NCBI RefSeq assembly: GCF_041625495.1 | Contig: NZ_JBFJTH010000138.1 | Span: 1-10,404 of the forward strand | Direction of reading: 5' to 3' | DNA: 10,404 nucleotides | DNA from: Litorivivens sp041625495 | GTDB lineage: Bacteria > Pseudomonadota > Gammaproteobacteria > Pseudomonadales > Spongiibacteraceae | Part shown: one piece after another, positions 1-7,119 of the stretch | How the letters are laid out: each line of letters starts with the position of its first letter | Numbering within the stretch: the stretch's first letter is position 1 | The notes under the pieces: model-generated | Databases searched by the model: none | The model's input: the letters and a program-made list of their open reading frames with translations, nothing else | Told to the model about the DNA's origin: nothing | Position numbers and translations under genes: made by a program

Positions 1-48
1 GAGCAATGCGCCGATAAAAATGAACTGGTTGGATAGTTCGAGTGTCAT
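1..48 (-). CDS. N-terminus of an unidentified membrane protein (partial, runs off the window)
   Basis: An ATG at 48-46 on the minus strand opens a frame that continues to the window edge and encodes MTLELSNQFIFIGALL. The segment after residue 8 is strongly hydrophobic, so it looks like the start of a first transmembrane helix. The style resembles the beginning of cation/proton antiporters, but 16 residues cannot support a family call. No good Shine-Dalgarno sequence is visible upstream (AACACCGG precedes the ATG). It lies downstream of secDF on the same strand, 123 nt away, so it could be read from the secDF transcript or from its own promoter. The start is plausible but unproven. Confidence 0.4.
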   Translation of the reverse strand, partial: MTLELSNQFIFIGALL

Positions 49-106
49 CCGGTGTTTATTTCCAATGGATCGCTGCACTGCAAAAGCGCCCATCACACGT
101 TCTTGA

Positions 107-133
107 CGCGCCACGCGTTGTTTACGTGGCGCG
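107..133. repeat. Perfect 9-bp inverted repeat (GC-rich hairpin) after secDF
   Basis: CGCGCCACG at 107-115 and its exact reverse complement CGTGGCGCG at 125-133 are separated by a 9-nt loop. The hairpin lies 39 nt past the secDF stop, between secDF and the next same-strand gene. No run of T follows it on either strand, so it is not a canonical intrinsic terminator. It could protect the secDF 3' end or act with Rho. Confidence 0.6.
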
Positions 134-171
134 ACGGGAAGCATGTGCGGCTTATTTTGCCAAACGAGTGA

Positions 172-2721
172 TTAGGGTATCAGATCCAGCTCGCGCTGTA
201 TTTCCTCACGACTAGGCCTCAGCTGGGATTGGCCGCGTTGCAGGCGGCGCTTGCCCAGAACATACAGAAGCGGTGATGCGATCAGAGCTGAGGAACTGGT
301 GCCAACTACGATACCAAACAGCATAGGCTGGGCAAAACTCGCCACCGCATGGCCGCCGGCTACTGCCATTGGCAGCAGTGCGATAAAGGTGGTGAACGAC
401 GTAAATACCGTGCGCGTCAGCGTGGCGGTGATACTTGTGTTAAGCAAGTTCAGCAGAGGCTGGTCGGGGGTAGCGCGAAAATTTTCCCGAATGCGATCAA
501 ACACAACCACTTTATCGTTAATGGAGTAACCAATTAGCGCCAGCAAAGCCGCCACCGCGGTCAGGTTAAACTCAATACCGAGCAAAGCGAAAAAGCCCAA
601 GGTTTTGGTCAGATCTAAAGCGATAGTGATCGTTGCTGCAAGCGCAAAGTGCGATTCGAACCGCAACCACAAGTAAATCAACAAGCCGCCACTGGCCAGC
701 ACAATGGCAAGAATTGTGTCTTCGCCAAAATTGGCACTGATCTTGGGGCCTACCTGATCGACCCGGTCGATACTGGCCTCGGCGTGGGCGTCGCTAATCA
801 AGGAGCGGATCAACTCAACCGTGTTAACATAGTTCAATTCTGTATCACTGTCGCTGGTGCTTTTCACGGGCAGTCTTACCAGATAACGGTCACTGTCATC
901 GCTGCCGCCGATGCCCTGAACCGCAGCCGATTCGATGCCGCCACGGGCGAGCAACTGGCGTAGTTCACCTTGGGATGAATTGGGCAGTTCCAGTTCAATG
1001 ACAGTACCACCGCTGAAATCCACACCGTAGTTAAGGCCGAAGTGATTGCCTGGATTCAACACCAGGACAATGGCGGCCAGCGATAGCACAGCGGAGCCGA
1101 TCAGTCCGGCTTTGCGACCCTTCATCACATTCAGTGGCTGTCGAGTAAGGCTGTCGAGCAGGTGTTCCTTGGGCAGCGGCAACGGTTTGCGCCGCCGCCG
1201 ATTAATGACCAGCTGCATTATCTGGCGGGTGACAGCCACCGAGGTAAACAGTGAGGTCAGCAGGCCAATACCGATGGTCACTGCAAATCCCCGCACCGGT
1301 CCGCTACCAAACATGAACAGTAGGCTGACAGCGATCAGTGTGGTGAGGTTAGAGTCCAGAATGGTCGCGTAGGCGCGCTCAAAGCCCTCCTGTAAGGCAA
1401 GCTGAGCGGATTTGCCACGACGCGTTTCTTCGCGAATGCGTTCGTTGATCAGAATGTTGGCGTCGACCGCCATCCCGATGGTGAGAATCAGACCGGCAAT
1501 GCCGGGCAGGGTGAGGGTGGCACCTAACACGCTGAGTACACCGAAGATTAGCACCACGTTAATGCCCAACGCAGCGCAGGCAATCAGGCCCCAGGCGCGG
1601 TAACTCCAGAGCATAAAGGCGACCACCAGCGCGGCGCCGAGCAGACCGGTTGCCAGTCCCATTACAATGGAGTCGCTGCCCAGATCCGGGCCTACGGTGC
1701 GCTCTTCAACCACATGCAGTTTGGCGGGCAGCGCACCCGCGCGCAGCATTAACGCCAGGTTACTGGCTTCGGGTACTGTGAAATTCCCGCTGATTTCGCC
1801 GTTGGCACCAATCGTTGTTCGGATCACCGGCGCTGTGAGCACCCGCTTATCCAGTACGATAGCCAGTGCGCGGCCAATATTGTCACCGGTCAATTCGCTA
1901 AACAGGCTGGCGCCCTGACGATCGAGACGGAAGTTGATGACCGGCAGCCCCGATTCCTGATTGAAACCTAGTCGCGCATCACTGATATGCTCGCCGCTGA
2001 GAACCTGTTCCCGCTCCAGCTGATAGCGCTCTCCGCGTTCGTCGGCCAGTTGTATGGTTTGGTTGTAGGGTTCGGTGCGCCCGTCGGCAACCCAGTGAAA
2101 AGACATCTTGGCGGTGGTGCCCAGCAGCTTGCGCACAGACTGCGGATTATCCACACCTGGCAATTGCACCAGTATGGCATCGCGACCTTGGCGCGTAATC
2201 GTGGGTTCTATAAGCCCGCTTTCATCCAGCCTCTTGCGCAGAATATCGAGACTGCGTTCGATAGCGTCGTCGAGTAGTTGCGTTTTGTACTCGCTGCTCA
2301 AACTAATGGTAATCCGAGTGCCGTCACTGCTTACGCGATACAGCGGTTCACTGCCAGGCTCGCGCAGGTTGGCTTTAATAACCTGTTGTACTGCGGGCGT
2401 GTCGGCATTGCTGCGGCTACTAACCACAATACCGTGCTCGGTCGAGTTCATGCTTTCGATGCGCAGTTTGTTTTCACGCAGGATGCGACGCAGCGATTCG
2501 GCCAATTGCTGATTGTGCTCGCTGAGCAGTTGGCGGTTGTCTATTTCCAGTAGCAGGTGGGAACCGCCGCGCAGGTCCAGACCCAGTTTAAAGGTAGTGT
2601 CGCGATACCAGCTGGGCAGCTGCTCGCCTACGCGTGCAGGTAACACGTTGGGCAGCGCGCAAAGCACGCCCAGCAGTACAACCAGGCTGTAAACTACAGC
2701 CCGCATGGGAGATGTTTTCAT
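172..2721 (-). CDS. secDF: SecD-SecF fusion, protein-export membrane protein SecDF
   Basis: This is an ion-gradient-driven accessory of the SecYEG translocon in the inner membrane. It pulls exported proteins out of the channel on the periplasmic side after SecA has pushed them in. The 849-aa product carries SecD first: a TM helix at about 8-28, the DLRGG motif at 49-53, a periplasmic P1-type domain to about 340, and five TM segments between 350 and 505. The conserved helix there includes D420 in GMAVDANILINERIREE. A basic linker (508-525) joins SecF: a TM at about 537-555, GVDFSGGT at 567-573, and a TM block at about 668-825 with GYSINDKVVVFDRIREN, including D736. AGAGGA lies 6 nt before the ATG. 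SecD and SecF are usually separate genes in Gammaproteobacteria, with yajC upstream. Here they are fused, yajC is absent, and a small secreted protein gene precedes them. That suggests an accessory SecDF paralogue under its own control, like SecDF2 of Vibrio. The family call is very secure; the paralogue idea is inference. Confidence 0.97.
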   Translation of the reverse strand: MKTSPMRAVVYSLVVLLGVLCALPNVLPARVGEQLPSWYRDTTFKLGLDLRGGSHLLLEIDNRQLLSEHNQQLAESLRRILRENKLRIESMNSTEHGIVVSSRSNADTPAVQQVIKANLREPGSEPLYRVSSDGTRITISLSSEYKTQLLDDAIERSLDILRKRLDESGLIEPTITRQGRDAILVQLPGVDNPQSVRKLLGTTAKMSFHWVADGRTEPYNQTIQLADERGERYQLEREQVLSGEHISDARLGFNQESGLPVINFRLDRQGASLFSELTGDNIGRALAIVLDKRVLTAPVIRTTIGANGEISGNFTVPEASNLALMLRAGALPAKLHVVEERTVGPDLGSDSIVMGLATGLLGAALVVAFMLWSYRAWGLIACAALGINVVLIFGVLSVLGATLTLPGIAGLILTIGMAVDANILINERIREETRRGKSAQLALQEGFERAYATILDSNLTTLIAVSLLFMFGSGPVRGFAVTIGIGLLTSLFTSVAVTRQIMQLVINRRRRKPLPLPKEHLLDSLTRQPLNVMKGRKAGLIGSAVLSLAAIVLVLNPGNHFGLNYGVDFSGGTVIELELPNSSQGELRQLLARGGIESAAVQGIGGSDDSDRYLVRLPVKSTSDSDTELNYVNTVELIRSLISDAHAEASIDRVDQVGPKISANFGEDTILAIVLASGGLLIYLWLRFESHFALAATITIALDLTKTLGFFALLGIEFNLTAVAALLALIGYSINDKVVVFDRIRENFRATPDQPLLNLLNTSITATLTRTVFTSFTTFIALLPMAVAGGHAVASFAQPMLFGIVVGTSSSALIASPLLYVLGKRRLQRGQSQLRPSREEIQRELDLIP

Positions 2722-2727
2722 CGGTAT

Positions 2728-2787
2728 TCCTCTGTCGGCCCGAGATGGCCGGTTAATTGATGGTATCTGTTACATCAATAGTGAGGA
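2728..2787 (-). promoter_or_regulatory. Candidate arrest-controlled RNA switch over the secDF ribosome binding site
   Basis: Reading the minus strand as mRNA, TCCTC (2787-2783, within leader codons 109-110) is the exact complement of GAGGA (2732-2728), the core of the secDF Shine-Dalgarno sequence. Two perfect small stems lie between them. Stem A is ATTGATG (2779-2773) with CATCAAT (2762-2756), with a 10-nt loop that starts at the leader stop codon. Stem B is CGGCC (2751-2747) with GGCCG (2740-2736), with a 6-nt loop. The single-stranded joints are only 3 to 4 nt, so the elements could fold as a multibranch structure that hides the Shine-Dalgarno. A ribosome stalled at leader codons 107/108 would cover TCCTC and enter stem A. 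The complementarities are directly visible. The fold and its role are inferred, and stems this short can occur by chance. Confidence 0.45.
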
Positions 2788-3111
2788 GGGCGGCGCGCGG
2801 GCAGCGGGACGCCAATGATGAAGCGCGCGGGCAGATTCAGTTGTTGAACTTGGAACAGCCTGCCCAGCGTGCAGTCGTGGTGAGGAATCGAATTCAGAGG
2901 CAGGTAGCGCCGGGAGGGAATCGCTATCGCCGGAGCACGAGGGCCGAGCGTCTGTAAAGCGGTGACACAGACTGTCGACCAGACCATCTATAGCCAGTAG
3001 CTGTGATTGGGTGTTGTGCTTTGAAAAGTCTGCCGCCGCATAGCCAACCAAACCCCAGCACAGCGCAAGCACTAGGCTGGTTATGCTTAATCGTTTCAGG
3101 GGGCTGGTCAT
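2770..3111 (-). CDS. Small secreted leader protein with C-terminal RAPP motif; candidate export-monitoring arrest peptide for secDF
   Basis: This 113-aa protein starts with a Sec-type signal: basic K6/R7, a hydrophobic core at about 9-24, and a possible signal peptidase site after A25-A26-A27. The rest is a low-complexity Ser/Pro/Ala-rich stretch with no recognised domain. It ends HHWRPAARAPPSSLLM, with R105-A106-P107-P108 five residues from the C-terminus. RAPP is the stalling core of the arrest peptides ApdA and ApdP, which are encoded upstream of secDF, and it resembles RAGP of SecM. Gene order, signal sequence, C-terminal motif and size fit that class. VemP-secDF2 in Vibrio has the same logic with a different arrest sequence. 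An in-frame TGA two codons before the ATG at 3111 fixes the start. The Shine-Dalgarno is weak (GAG). The stop is 48 nt before secDF, and a promoter lies just upstream. Alternatively it is an ordinary small secreted protein with a chance RAPP. Stalling itself is not shown by sequence. Confidence 0.75.
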   Translation of the reverse strand: MTSPLKRLSITSLVLALCWGLVGYAAADFSKHNTQSQLLAIDGLVDSLCHRFTDARPSCSGDSDSLPALPASEFDSSPRLHAGQAVPSSTTESARALHHWRPAARAPPSSLLM

Positions 3112-3143
3112 GTGGGCTCACAAGCGAGATGAAAAACGGGGCG

Positions 3144-3152
3144 ATTATAGCA
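3144..3152 (-). promoter_or_regulatory. Extended -10 sigma-70 promoter for the leader-secDF operon
   Basis: The minus strand reads TGCTATAAT from 3152 to 3144. This is a perfect TATAAT with the TGn extension that defines extended -10 promoters. No good -35 box lies at 15-18 bp upstream, which is tolerated by this promoter class. The expected transcript start near 3137 leaves a short leader of about 25 nt before the ATG at 3111. This gives the module its own promoter, independent of the thiolase operon upstream. Confidence 0.65.
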
Positions 3153-3184
3153 GTGAAAGCGGCTAAAAGATTCTGTGATTTTTG

Positions 3185-3224
3185 CGCAGGTTTTCGCATC
3201 TAAAAGCACCTCCGCCAACCTGCG
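3185..3224. repeat. 8-bp perfect inverted repeat upstream of the leader promoter
   Basis: CGCAGGTT at 3185-3192 is matched exactly by AACCTGCG at 3217-3224 across a 24-nt spacer. It sits about 35 bp upstream of the -10 box of the leader-secDF promoter. It may be a regulator-binding dyad or part of the 3' end of the thiolase transcript. The long loop and missing T-run argue against a terminator. Confidence 0.35.
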
Positions 3225-3331
3225 AAACTGTTGCGCCGCCAGTGGTTGAGGGCCCAGAGAATTGCTTCTCACTGGTTGGATGAGGGCATTGTGAAGGGAT
3301 GGCTTAAAGCGCGATGTGGATGCGCTATTTC

Positions 3332-3350
3332 CCTCTTCTTCTGGGAGAGG
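3332..3350. repeat. Small hairpin just downstream of the thiolase stop codon
   Basis: CCTCTTC at 3332-3338 pairs with GGGAGAGG within 3343-3350 (seven pairs including one T-G wobble, loop of 5). It starts 19 nt after the thiolase stop and lacks a following T-run. The motif with the adjacent TCCGGGG resembles degenerate copies of the dispersed GGGAGAGGG-type palindromes common between genes of gammaproteobacteria. That match is from memory and weak. Confidence 0.35.
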
Positions 3351-3368
3351 TCCGGGGTTAGAGCGGTT

Positions 3369-4586
3369 CTACACGCCCACCACAAAACTCGCAATCGTTG
3401 TTGCACTGCCACCAAGATTCAATGTTTGGGCAATTCGCGCACCGTCTATTTGTGCGGCGCCGGCAGTACCCGTTACCTGTCGGCAGGCATCCGCCAGCAT
3501 GCGAATGCCTGTGGCGCCTACGGGATGCCCTTGTCCCATCAACCCGCCAGCGGGGTTAATAGGGATTATACCTTCGCGGGTAATGCGACCGTCTTCAATA
3601 GCCTGCCAGCTCTCGCCCGGGCCGGTAATGCCGAAGTGATCAATGGCCATGTACTCGGTGATGGTGAAACAGTCGTGGGTTTCTATCACGTCGATCAAGC
3701 CGGTGTTGGGTAAGCCAGCGCGGTGCTGCGCATCGTAAATGGCTTTAGCCACATGGGGGAAAATCAGCGCTTCGTCAGCGCTCAGCGCGATTTTGTCGCT
3801 CTGGCGAATTGTTGCAGTGGTGTGACCCCAGCCAAGAATACGCGGCAGTTTTTCCGGATCAGCTCCCAGTGCTCTGGCCTTGTCGGCACTGACCAGTAAA
3901 ACAGCCGCTGCGCCGTCGGTAAACCCGGCGCAATCGTTGCGGCGCAGCCTGCCTTCAACCAGCGGGTTGCGGCTATCATCTGCATCAAAGCTGCCATCGG
4001 CAAACTGCCAGTCGCGGGTTTGGGCGCGGGGATTGTCTTTGGCATTGCCAAAATTGATTTTGCCAATCTCGCGCATGGCCGCTTCGTTAAGGCCATAGCG
4101 ACGCTCGTATTCAGCGGCGAGTCCCTCGAACATATAGGGCCAGCAGAAGGTGGCGGCTTCTGATTCTTCACCGGCGAGTGCGGCACAGGCCATATGTTTA
4201 GCGGCAACTTCACCGCTGAGGTGACGCTCTTGCTCTACACCCAACGCTAGCACGCAGTCGTAGCGGCCTGCTTCTATTTCGGCCATGGCTGCCAGTACTG
4301 CCATACTGCCGGAGGCGCAAGCGGCTTCATGGCGGGAAATGGGCAAGCCGTGAAGTGCCGGATCAACGGCGGCCAGCACGCCACCCAATTGGCCCTGGCC
4401 ATTGGTCAGCTCGGCAATAAAATTGCCCACATGCGCGGATTGAATTGCAGATGCCGGTACGTTTGCCTTGGTCAACACTTCTTCCAAGGCGGCGGTCATG
4501 ATCTCATGCAGGCCTTTGCCCTCACGGCCCCAATGGCGGGCAAAGTCGGTTTGCGACCAGCCTAGAATAAAGACGTCTTTGCTCAT
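3369..4586 (-). CDS. Thiolase family protein, SCP-x type (acetyl-CoA acetyltransferase-like)
   Basis: This 405-aa protein is a degradative-type thiolase that would cleave a 3-ketoacyl-CoA with CoA in the cytoplasm. The nucleophilic cysteine is C90 in EAACASGS. H304-D305-C306-F307 is the HDCF motif that marks the SCP-x/SCP2-thiolase group. GQGHPVGATG (351-360) supplies the conserved histidine H354. The C-terminal CxG motif of classical thiolases is replaced by LNLGGSA near 389-395, as expected when the second cysteine comes from HDCF. The length is normal for the family. GAGGGA lies 6 nt before the ATG and the gene starts 26 nt after the receptor stop, so it is the last gene of the operon. SCP-x thiolases are often linked to branched-chain, steroid side-chain or terpenoid beta-oxidation, but some homologues without condensing activity exist. 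The exact substrate is unknown. Confidence 0.93.
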   Translation of the reverse strand: MSKDVFILGWSQTDFARHWGREGKGLHEIMTAALEEVLTKANVPASAIQSAHVGNFIAELTNGQGQLGGVLAAVDPALHGLPISRHEAACASGSMAVLAAMAEIEAGRYDCVLALGVEQERHLSGEVAAKHMACAALAGEESEAATFCWPYMFEGLAAEYERRYGLNEAAMREIGKINFGNAKDNPRAQTRDWQFADGSFDADDSRNPLVEGRLRRNDCAGFTDGAAAVLLVSADKARALGADPEKLPRILGWGHTTATIRQSDKIALSADEALIFPHVAKAIYDAQHRAGLPNTGLIDVIETHDCFTITEYMAIDHFGITGPGESWQAIEDGRITREGIIPINPAGGLMGQGHPVGATGIRMLADACRQVTGTAGAAQIDGARIAQTLNLGGSATTIASFVVGV

Positions 4587-4612
4587 GTAGCATCCCTCGT
4601 TGGGGCAGGTGT

Positions 4613-7087
4613 TTACCAGCGGTAGGTAAATTGGGCTGCAATGCTGCGTGGCCGTTCTATAAAAGCATAATGGCCAATGGCGCCAAATACACTGTTAGCC
4701 AACGACATACTGTTGGCATAGGTAATAATGACCTCGTCCGTCAGGTTTTTGCCGATCAAGGCAAGCTCCCAGCCGGCCGCTTCATCGGCAATGGCCGCGC
4801 GCAGATTCAGCTTGTAGTACGCGTCCTGCAGCATGCGGGGGTCAAGATCCTGAGTGGGATTGTATTCACCTGAAAACACTACATCAAATGCGCCGCGCAG
4901 GGTCAGGCCGTTGCTGAGCGGATTGTCATAGCTCAGCGACAGGTTGCCGGAGTAATCGGCAACATACTGATTTGTGTTGCCGGTGAAATCGCACAGCCCG
5001 TCGTCTTCCGGATCGGTCTGTTGTTGGTAGCATTGACCATTTTCAAATTCGGTGAATTCAAAGTCGAGCCAGGCCAGTGCGCCGCTTAGGGTCAGGGTGT
5101 CGGTCAGTGCAAGGCGACCGTCCAATTCCACACCCATGGTGCGTGCGGCGCCGGCATTGCCCACATTAAAGCCCAGGGTGCCGTCAAATATGCTCACCTG
5201 AAGGTCATCGTACTGGGTGATAAATGCGGTGGCATTGAGATCGGCACGACCGTGCCAGAGGGTGCTCTTGCTGCCAATCTCCATGTTTATGGCTTCTTCC
5301 TCCTCAAACTCGAAAGAGCCGAGAAATTGCTCGCTGGGATCGTCGCCGTAGTTGGGGTTGTGGGGTGCGGGATCGTCTGCCGCCGGCGACTGGTTGGAGC
5401 GAGCATCAAAACCTCCGGATTTAAAACCCTGACTCAGGGTGGCGAACAGCATGGTGCTGTCGCTGGGTTCATATTGCAGCGTGATAAGTGGCGACACGTT
5501 AGTTGAGGTACGGCTGCCGGTCAGATCCTGTTCTTCAACAGACAGTACTTTCGCCAGCACTGTGCGTACCTCTTGGGGGTCGAGGGTCTGGCTGCCGTCG
5601 TTGGTCAGCTTGATAGAGCGACTGCCCTCTTTGGTTTCATACGATAAACGCGCGCCCAGCGTGGTGCGCAGCGCATGACTCCAGTGCCAGGTGCCCTGAA
5701 AGAATACCGACCACAATTCGGTGTCGGTGGTGAAAACACGTGGTGTGCGCAAGCCGCGCAGGTGTTCACCTGCATCGCCCACGCCCGCAACGCCGCCGAA
5801 CACATCGCCATCAATGGGCCGGTCGCCAAGGTCACCAGCGGCAGCGGCATCAGCCACATTCAGCAGCTCCGGTAGTATGGAGCTGTCGATACGCACCGCA
5901 TCGAAATAATCCAGCTCGCTTTTCTGAAAGTAGGCTCCGGCGATATATTCAAAGTCGTCACCGACAGGAGAAACCCAGCGGAATTCCTGGCTGAACTGTT
6001 GGTATTCTTCCTGCAACAGTGCATCAAAAACTTCGGCGCCGGTAAAATCCACATCGGCCACTTCTTCAAACTCGTAGGCCATTACGCCGGTAATAAAGGT
6101 CAGGATATGGCCGTCGAGATCGTAATCGGCCTTGATGGTCAGATTGCGGGTATCGTTGTGGCTGTAGTCGCCATTTGAAGAGCGCTTATAGTCCTGATAG
6201 TTATTGAGCACGGAATCATCGGCGTTGATATTCAGTGCGCCAGGCACTTGTGTATTGTTAAGAATCTGCGCGTAGGTTCGTCCCGCAAACAGCGGATTAG
6301 TTGAATTGGAGGGTACATCGGTGACCACTTCCACTTGGCGCCCGGTCACATCAAATTTGCCCGCTTCCAGTTTGGTCAGAATCTGCAAGCGGTCGGAAAA
6401 GGCCCAGTCGATCAACAACCGCGCCGTGACCTCATCGCGAGCTGGCTCATCGCGGTCTAACGTCAGGTTTTCGATATAGCCATCCATCTGTCGGTAGCGA
6501 CCGGCGAAACGCATACCCACGGTGTCGCTGATGGGCCCGGATAGAATCAGATCAGCCACCTCCTCTGCGTGTTCAGGTTCGTAAAGCAACGATATTACGC
6601 CTTCACTGTCTTCTGCGGGGCGACGCGAGTGAAGGCTAATGGCACCGGCAATGCTGTTTTTGCCGTACAGAATATTCTGTGGTCCGCGCAGTACTTCCAC
6701 ACGCTCCAGATCAAGAAACGGCGCACGTGACAGTTGGGCGCGACCATAGTAAATACCGTCAAAATACATGCCCACGGATTGCTCAAAGCCCTGATTGATG
6801 CCGCTGCCCAAACCACGAATATAGATATTGGTCCCGATGCCGGTTTCCGACATGGTGAAGTTGGGGATGTAGGCCTGCAGGTTTTCTATTTTATCAATAC
6901 CTGCTTCAAGCAGTTTGTCGCCGCCCATGGCACTCACCGATACCGGTACGTCCTGTAAGCTTTGAGAGCGCAACTGAGCAGTTACGATCACTTCTTCCAG
7001 AACAGGGGAGCTGGCTTGTGCGAGTGTATTGCCCAGTACGGCGAATGTTGCCGTGATGAAGGAGCATTTTAGCGTGCGTCGGTTCAT
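4613..7087 (-). CDS. TonB-dependent outer-membrane receptor
   Basis: This 824-aa protein is an outer-membrane beta-barrel for active uptake, powered by TonB-ExbBD. A signal peptide covers residues 1-25 (cleavage after A-Q-A). The TonB box EEVIVTA is at 31-37. The plug domain follows to about 160 with IYIRGLG (88-94) and VEVLRGPQNILYGKNSIAGAI (130-150). The barrel contains the typical GFKSGGFDAR (554-563) and NLTDE (781-785), and ends YRW with the terminal aromatic needed for barrel assembly. C686 and C699 flank an acidic loop and may form a disulphide. GGAGGA lies 8 nt before the ATG. It sits between CoA-pathway enzymes, so the ligand is more likely a hydrophobic carbon source than a siderophore. 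This class of receptor is abundant in marine gammaproteobacteria and sphingomonads. The ligand is not predictable from sequence alone. Confidence 0.96.
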   Translation of the reverse strand: MNRRTLKCSFITATFAVLGNTLAQASSPVLEEVIVTAQLRSQSLQDVPVSVSAMGGDKLLEAGIDKIENLQAYIPNFTMSETGIGTNIYIRGLGSGINQGFEQSVGMYFDGIYYGRAQLSRAPFLDLERVEVLRGPQNILYGKNSIAGAISLHSRRPAEDSEGVISLLYEPEHAEEVADLILSGPISDTVGMRFAGRYRQMDGYIENLTLDRDEPARDEVTARLLIDWAFSDRLQILTKLEAGKFDVTGRQVEVVTDVPSNSTNPLFAGRTYAQILNNTQVPGALNINADDSVLNNYQDYKRSSNGDYSHNDTRNLTIKADYDLDGHILTFITGVMAYEFEEVADVDFTGAEVFDALLQEEYQQFSQEFRWVSPVGDDFEYIAGAYFQKSELDYFDAVRIDSSILPELLNVADAAAAGDLGDRPIDGDVFGGVAGVGDAGEHLRGLRTPRVFTTDTELWSVFFQGTWHWSHALRTTLGARLSYETKEGSRSIKLTNDGSQTLDPQEVRTVLAKVLSVEEQDLTGSRTSTNVSPLITLQYEPSDSTMLFATLSQGFKSGGFDARSNQSPAADDPAPHNPNYGDDPSEQFLGSFEFEEEEAINMEIGSKSTLWHGRADLNATAFITQYDDLQVSIFDGTLGFNVGNAGAARTMGVELDGRLALTDTLTLSGALAWLDFEFTEFENGQCYQQQTDPEDDGLCDFTGNTNQYVADYSGNLSLSYDNPLSNGLTLRGAFDVVFSGEYNPTQDLDPRMLQDAYYKLNLRAAIADEAAGWELALIGKNLTDEVIITYANSMSLANSVFGAIGHYAFIERPRSIAAQFTYRW

Positions 7088-7101
7088 TATTTTTTTCCTC
7101 C

Positions 7102-7119
7102 GCGTAGTTCTAACTACGC
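7102..7119. repeat. 8-bp inverted repeat over the flavoprotein stop and before the receptor RBS
   Basis: GCGTAGTT (7102-7109) and AACTACGC (7112-7119) are exact reverse complements with a 2-bp centre. The repeat includes the flavoprotein stop codon (7116-7114) and directly abuts the GGAGGA of the receptor gene. In mRNA it could form a hairpin that affects receptor translation or transcript stability. On DNA it is a near-perfect palindrome that could bind a regulator. No T-run follows in the operon direction, so it is not a terminator. Confidence 0.5.

Larger units (their letters stand above)
3153..3368. other. Non-coding gap between the thiolase stop and the leader promoter
   Basis: No convincing gene is seen on either strand. 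Open frames here lack family-like composition and run into the antisense of neighbouring genes. The gap holds two inverted repeats, at 3185-3224 and 3332-3350, and separates the catabolic operon from the export module. It probably contains the 3' end of the catabolic transcript, but no canonical terminator with a T-run is visible. Confidence 0.6.

Noticed and set aside
107..133. Intrinsic terminator for secDF
   Set aside because: The stem is perfect, but neither strand has a T-run after it, so it is listed only as a hairpin.
2108..2512. 134-codon plus-strand frame inside secDF
   Set aside because: It is antisense to the periplasmic domain of an intact SecD and its Ser/Arg/Leu-rich composition is typical of a shadow frame.
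172..2721. Frameshift or assembly error joining secD and secF
   Set aside because: The linker between the two halves is an uninterrupted basic, proline-containing segment of natural length, and SecDF fusions are known in other phyla.
2770..3111. YajC in the usual position upstream of secD
   Set aside because: The protein lacks the YajC length pattern, the long basic post-membrane region and its motifs. It has a cleavable-type signal and an RAPP end instead.
2924..3199. 91-codon minus-strand frame overlapping the leader gene
   Set aside because: Its start lies upstream of the extended -10 promoter, it has no signal peptide, and the overlapping 113-aa frame has the signal sequence and RAPP ending.
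3332..3368. Copy of a dispersed intergenic palindromic repeat family
   Set aside because: The GGGAGAGG-TCCGGGG string is suggestive, but only one degenerate copy is present in the window, so no repeat family can be claimed.
3231..3713. 160-codon open frame on the plus strand spanning the gap and the thiolase end
   Set aside because: Most of it is antisense to the conserved C-terminus of the thiolase, and the translation is Cys/Arg-rich with no domain and no Shine-Dalgarno.
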